From assembly GCA_905221605.1 (NCBI GenBank), contig CAJNDS010000224.1:60001-124000 (forward strand): a stretch of DNA of 64,000 bases, in the 5' to 3' direction. This document shows, piece after piece, positions 47,301-59,300 of this stretch. The position numbers and the translations under genes were made by a program. The DNA comes from Symbiodinium natans. Taxonomy: Eukaryota; Sar; Dinophyceae; Suessiales; Symbiodiniaceae. Below the pieces are notes generated by a model. It did not search any database. It was given only the letters and a program-made list of their open reading frames with translations, and was not told the origin of the DNA. How positions within the stretch are numbered: position 1 is the stretch's first letter; each line of letters opens with the position of its first letter.

Positions 47301-50300
47301 TGCGTCCTTATAGTCGTACAGTGTTCTTAGAGTTTTCAACCAACAGCAGTTCTCCCTGGGTCGGATGGGTCTCCCAAGTTTCCTGATGTGTCCGAAAAAA
47401 CCTTACTTGGTTGTTTGTTTTTTGCACGTGCTGCTGGACTGTGACTATATTTTCTGGTGACATGTTTACGCTTGTCCCAGACCTCTACCTGAAACGCAGC
47501 CTACTGACGCGGAGTGGCAGTCGGCGGGCCATGCGTGGCCGACCATGCTTCGGTAGAAGATGCATCTCGACAGTCAGTATTTTCTCCCCCACGCTCACGC
47601 ACGTGCATGCATGCAAGTCGCGCCACGCGTGCGCATGCATGTGTAGTACGTATGCGCGTGCGTGCCATTCTCTCTTGCAAGCCGGCTGTTGCAGTGATGG
47701 CATGGAGGAGATACCGGCGAGTGAAAGTGAATGGCGGCCGCTCAGTTCCGGCATGACCTCGGGTAATTTCTTATTTAGCTGGGAATGCGTGCATCTTATG
47801 GGGCTTGGTAGGAGAAAAACACACGATGCGAGAGGACAAGAGACTAAGAAGATAGAGAGATGACATGCAGAGAGAGAGAGAGAGAGAGCGAGAGTTACGA
47901 GAAGAAGATGAGAGATGTGGTAGATGGAGATGAAGGATAAGGATGAGAGAGAAACTGAAAGGAATTGATGAGGTAGATACGCGGGAAATGAAAGAGAGAT
48001 GCACTAGGACATGTGAGCGGGCGTCTTTGGGGCCCTGAAGAAGAAGGAGAAGAGGGAGAGGGAGGAGGAGGGGAAGAGGAGAGGGAGCAGGAGAAGGAGA
48101 GGGAGAGGGAGGGGGAGAGGGAGAAGGAAAGGGAGAGGGAGCGGGAAATGTGCACGAGAGGAGAGATACACATTCAAACGGAGCTGTACAAACCGACGCT
48201 ACGTACCAGAATTCGCCTCTGTAGAAGTCTTTTGCTTCAGTCCTTACGCTGCTGGGGTCCGTCTCTGAAATAATCTGGCTTCAGGATTTGTAGAGTTTAG
48301 GGTTCAAAAAAGTTTAGAGTTGTTTTACATCAGCCAACAAAGGAATTGGATGCAATTTGACTTTCGCTTATGCGGGCTCAAAGAAGCTCAGGGCGATTTT
48401 CATGAGAACTTCAAGGAGTCATTTTTAACATCCCTACAGGCCCTACGTGCCCCCAGGCAGCTCGCAGGAGTTTAGAGGCTTCATTATGCTGTCCCCATCA
48501 AGCTGTGACCGAAAATGCTTTTATCGCGTTGGTTGATGGACGCGATGCAGAATGAGGGTTGTCCTGCCAGCCGTGAAACATTATGTCCAGTCCCACGTCA
48601 TTCTAACGTCCTTCCAGCTGCTGCCCGTGCTTATTTGCAATATAGAACCCATCTGTTGGTGGGTGTGTCAATCATGGTGCATATGTTTGAGGTTCCAAGG
48701 GCAAGCTGATACCCCATTCTCTTGCATGTGGGTTCTATTGCAGTGATGAAGGAGGCATCGCCCAGCTCGGCGCCTGAATGGCGGCAGCTTCATCCCGGCG
48801 GCGACATCCCTTATAGTCGCACACAACATCACACTGTATGGAGCACGTTCCATGAAGGGCTTTACGTTTTCGGCGGCCTCGGCAATCCCAACAGCAGCCA
48901 CGGCCATGGCCTCAAACTGTTGCGTGCATGCTGTGTTATGCTGTGTTATGCTGTGTTGCCGGCTCTGCGGAATGAGGCCGTTTCCAGGACCTCCACTTCT
49001 ATGATCCTGAGGCTGGGAATGTTATGCCCCTGTTTGCAGCTGCTTGGTAAGGAGCAGCTATGCTATACACCGGGCGAGGGGGAAACGGGCAAATCAAAGC
49101 TGCGAAGTGTGCTGCAAGGCGAACGTGTGGGAGAAACTTGCCGACATCCCCCTCAGCGATAGTGGTGGATGTGCTGTTGTGAGTGCTGGCACTGATGGGC
49201 TCTATGGAATATGCAGAGGTCCTAGCTTTTTTGAACAAAGAGACTGGCTCTGCTGCCTTTGATCTGAGAGTGACATCTGAGATTGTGCTTCTTTCTCCCT
49301 GAGGTTCGAGTCTCTTCTTCTACAGTCGCCAGGCGCAGTTGTCTCACAACCGCACTCTACTTTCATCAAAATCCTTTAAGACCCTTTCGCCACTCTTTGA
49401 GACACAGAGAACTCTGAGCGAAAAGCTGAGCTCTTTAACTGCTCTCCAGGCGAACGCATGGCATCTGCTGACGAGTGCGCGCTCGGGTTTAGCTTTTTGG
49501 AGCCATGCTGACAACGGCATTTATGTCGTCTACTCTTCCGGAAACGGTCTCGCCGACGGAGCTTCTTCTGCATCTCATGGCATTGGGAGCAGAGTGCAGA
49601 GTGCCAGGCCCGCTGGAGCATGTCTACTTCTACACCCAAGAGGCCATATCTCTCTCCTACACGGCATGTGCATTGTCAGCGCCGTCTTGAATCAAATAGA
49701 GGAAGACCAGTGAGAATGCAGAGGAAAAGCAATGATGAAGATGAAGAAAGGAAAAACGAGACAAGTAGAGCGCCAAGGAGTGACGAGAAATGACAGGAGA
49801 CAACTTGTGCAAGAACATGTGGGGGATGGATTTCCCAAGACCACAAAGCAAAGCCGTGCCATGAGGCGAACACCTGGCAATATCTTGAAACCGGCGGCGA
49901 AGCACCAGAATGCTGCGGATTCCGGGGTGGTTGGAGTGAAGCTGCCTACGGGATCTACGGCCTTGGTGGCTGGAATTCGCGCCGCGGTCCTCGCCTTGGG
50001 ATTTGCCCATAGGTTTAGGCTTAGGCTCCTGATCCTGTTGTTGGAGCTGAGGCTTTATGAGCGACCTCTACTTCTACAGCCGGCAGGCACGATTCCATGC
50101 ACCCAGTGCAGTATGAAGGCCTACGTACTTTCGGATGCTAGTAAACGCCTAACAGCTCATCCGCTGAAACATCGAGTGATGTCGGGTGAAACGTGGGGAT
50201 GTACGAAGGCCAAGTTTTCGGGGCTCCAGTAGCTTCGTTCTGGAACCAACTTGGTGTCCTGACTGATGACAAGGTGGCACAAATCGTGTAGACAGGTGAT

Positions 50301-53300
50301 GACAGCAGACAGCACCTGTAGATGCAATGAAAGCCAAGTCCAGCAACGGAACCGAATGACCTTGCACAAAGTAGCAATACTGATTTACGATATTTGCGCT
50401 GTTGTAGCATTTGAAGTTTGAAAGCAACCATATACGCATGCTATCACAGCGACGAATGCAGGCAAGCCACACATAGGACCCGGCATGTGTTGCGTTGCGT
50501 TCCTGGTGTCAACCCTGCTCCAAATTCTCCAGAATCATGCGGTGTTTTTAACCACCAGGATGTTGACTCATGAATTTCTGTGTGAATGCCTGAGAATGCT
50601 CCTTATCATGCTAGAGGTTCCACCATGCGCGTTTGGCAGTTTCAGAGCTCATGGGAGGCAAATGCATGGCAGCTGGTGACCCCGGATGGTGATTCTGTCG
50701 GCGGCCGTACCGATCATGCAGCCGTCTGGGCCGAGACGCCTGACGGGCTGTATGTCTTTGGCGGGCGAGTTTCTAGACCGTATTATTTGAACGACCTGTA
50801 CTTCTACAGCCGCCAGGCATGGAGGGAGGACTTCGATTGGACTTGTGCAGTCATGCTGCGTTTCTTACCGAGTCTGACGCATGAAGCAGGGGAGAGGCCC
50901 CCCCCCCCAAAAAAAGAAAAAAAAGCTGGCCCAGAGCAGGTGTTCGGGTCGTTGTCATCACCATAGCAAACTGACGATCGTGTTCTGGCTCTCGAGAGTG
51001 TCTTGAGGTTGAAGGTAGTAGAAAAAAGTTCTCTGTGGCCAGGCAAACAGGTGGTCTCAGCTGGCGTTGCCTGATTCTCCGAGCGAGCGCAGCTTTTCAA
51101 GCGGGATTGGAGCGGCCTGGGTGGAAGCTGTCCAAACTCTGTACCTTTTTGGTGGAGAGAACGATTTCGGCAGGGGCCCCGGCAGTGACGGTGCTGGGGA
51201 CAGCCGCAGATGTGATGAAAGGCACTATGTCTGCATCGGAGCTGAGGTAAGAGGAATGACCTGTATGTCTTGGCTCCCGAGGCCCGTTGTGTACAGAGAG
51301 AAGCCACCTTAGTACTGCCACTCTGCGGCGGGTCTTCTGTATCCGATTCCCTTAACTCGCTTCCAACTGTAGTCTCCTTGGCATGCATGCCTCTAGTGCG
51401 GGGTGGTATGATTTCAAAAAAAAATATATATGTATAAACCATAGGCCTGGGGGCTCTTTCTTAATCGCATTGCTCAACATCCCTTGCTTCTCCAAGTCTT
51501 CCTTTGCATTCCGTAGCAAGTCTGAACCTCTGCAAGCCCAAGACTGCGTGTCAAGAAGCTTGATGCAGGTTTCGTGCCAACATGGGTTCTACGTTGCAGC
51601 GAACGGAGCATGCCAGCCATGCCCTTTGGGCACCTTCACCAAGGTACTGAACACGTGTCATCCATGCAATTCTGACTTTCCAGGTTCCACCACACCAGGA
51701 GTTGGAGCCACGAATGCGACCATGTGCATTCGCCCACAGGATGGTCTAGATCTTCAGTGCACATCTGGCATTCCTTGCTCCGTGACAATCAGCGGATTTA
51801 GCCTGCAAGATGGACATCGCCTGGCTCTCACAGAGTCTGACAGCTGTCAGGGTCCGCTTCGGACGGTATCAAACCTTCCCAACGAGGGAGCATCCAGAGA
51901 TGCCAGCGAGGGCGTGTATGTCTGGGGGAGCACGGGGTCCGAGTTTGCACCAGAGGGCGGCGCGTACCAGGCGGGTGCTGCGTGATGCAGGCATGAACAC
52001 GTGTCTAGTTGCATTGCCCTTGGCACATCTAACCCAGGTCCGTAATTGCGTTAAGGGGGATTAAGCTTGTTGAGCAAACATTGACTTGGAAGCCAGATGG
52101 CAATAGAAGACGATACCCAGGTCTGCTGGTGTGCTAACATTCATGGCATCGTCTGCGACAGTTTGCAGCTGTTCCAGATACCCGTTGGCCAACTACAGGC
52201 GAGGACCAGCATCAAGATTAGCAACTATTTATTATTCTTTGCCTCTTCCTTTTGGTCATTCCAGAAGAACATGCAGGGTGATGTTGATATTGGTGATGAT
52301 TGTTGTTCTTTTCCTTACACGTTGTAGCAACACTGTTTTTTAAAGACTGGCTTGGCCCTGACGGGCGCTTACGGGCACCCATGATTTTTGCCAGCCGCAG
52401 CACTCTCAATTTTGTATGAGTGCAAGGTAAGAATTCACGATGTGGCCAACGCGTAAGTGATGCTACTCATTCATGATCTGAGGGTCTTGCGCAATTGCTT
52501 CCGTTAACACACGCTTTGCATGAAACACCCTTTTCAGACACTTTTGCGTTGTGTGCTTTATTGAAGCAGGTTGTCAGCTCCAAGCAGCTTGCTCTGTCAA
52601 TGACAGAGGAATCTCTGAAACAAAACGAACCCATTAGCCCCATTTACAGTTGCTTCGTCTCGAATCCTTCACACTTGACTTCCAGCACTCCGTTTATGTT
52701 CATCGGGTTGAGATAGTGGCTGGTACTGGCCGTGTTAGTGAATGTACGTGCTCCGCGTTGAAATCGAGAAAGTCCGCGTTGAAATCTAGAAAGGCCGCTG
52801 AAGGCTTGTCTGCAAAGGAGTTCGGGATCAGAGTCGTCATTTTTATTCAGGGGCTCTTAGGGTTGAGGTTTGAGGGTGGTCTGGGGGGCCTTCGGGTATG
52901 TTGAGCCCGGGTCTGGCCTAGGCGGTCTTTGTAGGCTGAGGGTAGGGGATGTTAGGGGGAGGGGGGCCTTCCCCAATGGAAACCTCTGACGCCAGACCTA
53001 GTCTATCCTAGGCTGCTACTACTCACTGTGAAAGCATGTGCGATGCGTTGGAGGTAGGTGTGAGGACATGTGTCTTTGAATATCCCATTGCGGCCGCGTT
53101 CCGCGACTGCAGGCCGAGTACGCCCGAGTACGCCCGAGTACGCCCGAGTACGCCCGAGTACGCCCGAGTGCGCCCGAGTGCGCCCGAGTACGCCCGAGTA
53201 CGCCCGAGTACGCCCGAGTACGCCCGAGTACGCCCGAGTACGCCCGAGTACGCCCGAGTACGCCCGAGTCATACCCGGTCATACCCGGGCATACCCGGTC

Positions 53301-56300
53301 ATACCCGGTCATACCCGGGCATACCCGGTCATACCCGGGCATACCCGGGCATACCCGGTCATACCCGGGCATACCCGGTCATACCCGGTCATACCCGGTC
53401 ATACCCGGGCATACCCGGGCATACCCGGTCATACCCGGTCATACCCGGTCATACCCGGTCATACCCGGTCATACCCGGTCATACCCGGGCATACCCGGTC
53501 ATACCCGGTCATACCCGGGCATACCCGGTCATACCCGGTCATACCCGGTCATACCGTCCCGTGGTTTTCCGCAGTCGCGGTTTCCCGTCACAGTGGAATA
53601 TCCCTGAAATGTGTCTTGGATGTCCTTGAAACAGTGTTGGTGGTTGGCCGGCTTGCCACAACTCCAGGTGCTGGGGCCTTCGAGCACTCACTTCTTCTGG
53701 TGTGTGCGCGGCAGAGACTGCACAGATCTCCCGAAGTTGGAAGGTGTAGGTTTGTCCTCCAGAGACCAGGTCGCTCTTCGGAGCGCTGGTTGTGGATCTG
53801 CAGCCTTCCAGCAGGTTTCGCCGAAGAACGGGAATGGCATTGCTAACATCACTGACTCTTCTGACACGCTTAACGAGTCTAACCTGACATTGTCCTTCGG
53901 GACATCGAACCTGCAGCAGGGAATCGACTACCGAGTATCCGTTAATGCGAACGAAGTTGGACATGATCTTTGCTGGTGTGGACGCGGAAGCTGCAATGCA
54001 GAAGACTTTGCAGTTCCTTTCGGCAAGCTGCGTGTGCTTGGGCCATTTGCTGGTCAAGAGGCGAGATGCATGCAGGGGCAAACTTGTCAGGTGCAGCTGG
54101 AGGGTGCCTTGGATGGTTTTGGAATCCTTGCGTCTTTGAAGTCGTCCTTGATACAGACTCATAGGACGCGTATAGGGGTTGCTCATGATGCACCGATGCC
54201 TGAAGATTCAAGAAAGACATGCTTTCGGTGCTCCATTCCATTCAGGTGTCAGCCTTCTGGCTGGCGACCGCCTCACTTTCCTGTTCGAGTGCGGCCAGGG
54301 CCCATTCCTTATAGGTCTTCCTGGGCAGTATGCCGAGACATCCGATGCAGTGAGCTTTCTCTTTCGGGATGCCAGTGGTGCCCACCTCTTCGCAAGTTTA
54401 CCAGGTATCTACACCATGTGTTGGTGCAGGCCTCACAGCAGCACAAACTGCGAGGCTGCCAGCGACTTCCAAGTTCTTGCAGGCTTGGTTCGAGTGACTG
54501 GGCCTCTGTTGGGTCAGATCTTTCATTGCCAGTTCTCCTCTCTCTGCAATATTTCTGGCTTGCAAGGTTCAGGCCTTGCAGTTGGGGACGAGCTGTTGCC
54601 TATGCAGGAATGTGGCACTTCGAGCCTGTCTGCAACTTTCCCAAGTGCGCAGCCATTTTATGCGATTTCCGAGCCGACTGCAGCTGATGACTTGGCAGAC
54701 AAGATCACCTTTAACCTTGGGCTGTTGCCGTTGCAGGGGGCTTCTCCTGAGACTGTCCAACTGTGTTGGTGCCCTTCTTCTGCAAAATGCCGAATGTCGG
54801 AATATCGTGCTGCAGCAGTGCACTTGCAGATCTCTTGCCCTCCTGGTACCTACGAGCTAGTGGGGAGGTCGAGAACATGCCAGGCATGTCCTCCAGGCTC
54901 TTACTGTCCTGGAGGGCCGGACGGCAGATTGGAGCATTGCCCGCACGGGAGCACTTCACCTGTGGAGTCAACTTCGAAGCAGGACTGCAGCTGTCGCCGT
55001 GGCTTCGGCTGGGATTCGCAGCTCGAAGTCTGTTTGCCTTGCCCTGCCGGATCCTTCAAGCAGCTGGTGGGCAACCAGCACTGCGACGCCCAATGTCCCC
55101 AAGACACCACCTCCTCGGCAGGAGCCATCGGTGAGTTACAGTGTTTCTGTGCAAGCGGAAGGGTGGACACGGACCCATCGCCAGCCTTTAGCTGCACAGA
55201 TCTCACAGCCAGCTTGGTTGAGATGCCAAGGCCTGCTGAGGCCGCCATTTTCTCTTTCACTGGAAACATTCATGTGGAGCCGGGGCGTCTTCCGGAGCTA
55301 CAACCTCTGCTAGAGGAATACGTGGAATCAGAGACTGGGCGAGCATCGCTCAGTGTTGTGGCTACATCGGTGGACGTCAGGTACACTCTCTCCAGCTATG
55401 AGGAGGAGGCCGTGCGTGAAGCACATGCCAAGTTCCTGGCAGACCCTTTCGAGGCCTGGGCCATCAAACTTCCAGGTGAGTTGGCGCTCATCACTGCGAA
55501 CAGCGCGGCTATCACCAACGAAAGCATCAGCTGCCCGGAGACATGGAACTTTCCACCTGGGCCCATCCGAAGTTTGGCCGATTGCCGGTGCTCCTATGGC
55601 ATGGAGCCTTCTGCTGACCTTTGCAGGAGATGCCCTTTGGGCACCTACAAGGGGATGGTTGGTACTTCAAGCTGCACAAGTTGCCCGGAAGCAGGCGGCG
55701 GCCTCAACCTCGTCCGAACTACCTTACGAGAGGGTGCAGTGTCCGCTGGAGAATGCGTCTGCCCAGCCGGATACATGAGTCCGGATTCCACCAATTCTGA
55801 TTGCCAGCCCTGCGAACAGGGTTTTTTCTGCTTTGGTGGCCGCCAGGAACCTTGCCCACCATTGACGATCACCCGGGCCCAAGCCGCCAGCAGCGTCACG
55901 GACTGCATCTGCGAACAGGGCTACTTCGCTTCGGTATCAGGTGTTTGCGAGCCTTGTGCTCCGGGCAGGTTTAAGCCGGAGGCTGGCAACGCCGAGTCGG
56001 ATTGCCAGACATGCGCCGCTGGAACGTGGAGCAACACATCCGGAGCAACCTCACACACAGCCTGCATCCAGTGCATCCCAGGATCCACCACGAAGAATGA
56101 CACAGCTACAGAGGAAGATCTATGCATTCGTCCACTTCCTGGGCAGATGCTGCGGTGCACTGCTGGCCGCACATGTGAGGTTCGCATCGCAGGGCACCAG
56201 CTACATGATGGCCACAGTATGGCCCTGACCTCCAGTTCTGGCTGTAGCAGTGCCAACCAGCCTGTACCCAATGTGGCAAACGAGGGCGTGTCGCAGCCCG

Positions 56301-59300
56301 CATCTGATCAAGGCCAACGGTATGCCTGGCAGGGGGATACGAATGCCATGGACTTCGCCCCTCCGGGAGGCTACTACAGTCTTTGCTGGTGCGCCGACCT
56401 ACCTGGGCTCAGCTGCACAAGCTTGGAAAGCTTCCAGATTGAAGCAGGGCGTCTTGAAGTCGTGGGGCCTTTCGCGAACCATGACTTTGAGTGCATTCGC
56501 GGCATGGACTGCAGCAGCGGCCTAAAGAAATTTCAGGGCCAGGGCCTCTCCACCAGCGACTCCGTAGCCATGAAAGCTACCTGTGGAGCTGGCAGCTTAG
56601 AGATCTCTCTTGCCAACACACACGGCCTTGGAAACCTCAGCGATGATTTCGAGCTGAGCTTTGGGGTTTCTGGCGCTTCCGAGAATTTCGGCTTGTCCAT
56701 TGACGCAGACGATCGTGGGTACCAGCTGTGCTGGTGTGGAGGCACGGCAGGGGGGACAGTTGCGAGGGCCCTGGGCTGTTGACGAAGCTGTGTGAAGCAT
56801 TTCTTGACAGGTGCGGGCGCTTGCCAAGATGCAGACCACGTAGTTCCAGCCGGTCGAGTGCGTGTACTCGGGCCATATGTCGGTCAAGAGGCCCGATGCC
56901 TGCAGGGGCAGATCTGCGAGGTGCGGGTGGACGGCGTCTCGGCATTCGTGATTTCAATCTAATCTAAGATGTTTAGGCGTTGCGCATGGACAGATGCTCG
57001 AAGATTCAGGGGGCCTACTTTAAGGTTTCCCTTTGTTTTGTTAAGGTGTGAGCCTTGGCTCTGCGGACCGCTTGGCTTTCCTGTCAGAGTGTGGCCAGGG
57101 CCCATTTCTTGCAGGCCTCCCTGGGCAGTATGCAGAGACATCCAATGGAATCGACTTTGTCTTCCAGGATGCCAAGGGCAACAGGCACCTCTTCGCAAGT
57201 GTTCCAGGCATCTACACCATGTGCTGGTGCAGGCCTCACGGCAGCACAAACTGCGAGGCTGCCAGCGACTTCCAGGTTCTTGTGGGCTTGGTCCGACTTA
57301 CTGGGCCTCTGCTGGGTCAGGCCTTCCAGTGCTTCTTTTCCATTAACTGCACGGTCTCTGAGTTGCAGGGATCTGGACTTGCAGTTGGGGACGAGCTGTT
57401 GCCCATGCAGGAATGTGGCACTTCGAGTCTGTCTGCGACTTTCCCAAGTGCACAGCCATTCTATGCTTTTCATGAGCAAGGTGCTGATGGCGAAGACAGG
57501 ATCACCTTTAACCTTGGGCTGTTGCCGTTGCAGGGGGCTTCTCCTGAGACTGTCCAACTGTGTTGGTGCCCTTCTTCTGCAAAATGCCAAATGTCGGAAT
57601 ATCGTGCTGCAGCAGTGCACTTGCAGATCTCTTGCCCTCCTGGTACCTACGAGCTAGTGGGGAGGTCGAGAACATGCCAGGCGTGCCCTCCAGGCTCTTA
57701 CTGTCCTGGAGGGCCGGACGGCAGATTGGAGCATTGCCCGCACGGGAGCACTTCACCTGTGGAGTCAACTTCGAAGCAGGACTGCAGCTGTCGCCGTGGC
57801 TTCGGCTGGGATTCGCAGCTCGAAGTCTGTTTGCCTTGCCCTGCCGGATCCTTCAAGCAGCTGGTGGGCAACCAGCACTGCGACGCCCAATGTCCCCAAG
57901 ACACCACCTCCTCGGCAGGAGCCATCGGTGAGTTACAGTGTTTCTGTGCAAGCGGAAGGGTGGACACGGACCCATCGCCAGCCTTTAGCTGCACAGATCT
58001 CACAGCCAGCTTGGTTGAGATGCCAAGGCCTGCTGAGGCCGCCATTTTCTCTTTCACTGGAAACATTCATGTGGAGCCGGGGCGTCTTCCGGAGCTACAA
58101 CCTCTGCTAGAGGAATACGTGGAATCAGAGACTGGGCGAGCATCGCTCAGTGTTGTGGCTACATCGGTGGACGTCAGGTACACTCTCTCCAGCTATGAGG
58201 AGGAGGCCGTGCGTGAAGCACATGCCAAGTTCCTGGCAGACCCTTTCGAGGCCTGGGCCATCAAACTTCCAGGTGAGTTGGCGCTCATCACTGCGAACAG
58301 CGCGGCTATCACCAACGAAAGCATCAGCTGCCCGGAGACATGGAACTTTCCACCTGGGCCCATCCGAAGTTTGGCCGATTGCCGGTGCTCCTATGGCATG
58401 GAGCCTTCTGCTGACCTTTGCAGGAGATGCCCTTTGGGCACCTACAAGGGGATGGTTGGTACTTCAAGCTGCACAAGTTGCCCGGAAGCAGGCGGCGGCC
58501 TCAACCTCGTCCGAACTACCTTACGAGAGGGTGCAGTGTCCGCTGGAGAATGCGTCTGCCCAGCCGGATACATGAGTCCGGATTCCACCAATTCTGATTG
58601 CCAGCCCTGCGAACAGGGTTTTTTCTGCTTTGGTGGCCGCCAGGAACCTTGCCCACCATTGACGATCACCCGGGCCCAAGCCGCCAGCAGCGTCACGGAC
58701 TGCATCTGCGAACAGGGCTACTTCGCTTCGGTATCAGGTGTTTGCGAGCCTTGTGCTCCGGGCAGGTTTAAGCCGGAGGCTGGCAACGCCGAGTCGGATT
58801 GCCAGACATGCGCCGCTGGAACGTGGAGCAACACATCCGGAGCAACCTCACACACAGCCTGCATCCAGTGCATCCCAGGATCCACCACGAAGAATGACAC
58901 AGCTACAGAGGAAGATCTATGCATTCGTCCACTTCCTGGGCAGATGCTGCAGTGCACTGCTGGCCGCACATGTGAGGTTCGCATCGCAGGGCACCAGCTA
59001 CATGATGGCCACCGTATGGCCCTGACCTCCAGTTCTGGCTGTAGCAGTGCCAACCAGCCTGTACCCAATGTGGCAAACGAGGGTGTGTCGCAGCCCGCAT
59101 CTGATCAAGGCCAACGGTATGCCTGGCAGGGGGATACGAATGCCATGGACTTTGCCCCTCCAGGAGGCCACTACAGTCTTTGCTGGTGCGCCGACCTACC
59201 TGGGCTCAGCTGCACAAGCTTGGAAAGCTTCCAGATTGAAGCCGGGCGTCTTCAAGTCGTGGGGCCTTTCGTGAACCATAGCTTCACTTGTGTGCGAGGC

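Noticed and set aside
47871-48173. Ser/Leu-rich minus-strand and Glu/Arg-rich plus-strand ORFs
   Set aside because: They are translations of a pure purine/pyrimidine tract and show no domain content.
53115-53556. CRISPR-like array
   Set aside because: Units are contiguous 10-bp repeats with no spacers, in a eukaryotic intron.
53003-53846. Long proline/tyrosine/arginine repeat ORFs on both strands across the decamer array
   Set aside because: A 10-bp period without stops is open in all frames. The array lies in an intron whose removal restores the flanking protein sequence (VGQLQ to VLGPSS).
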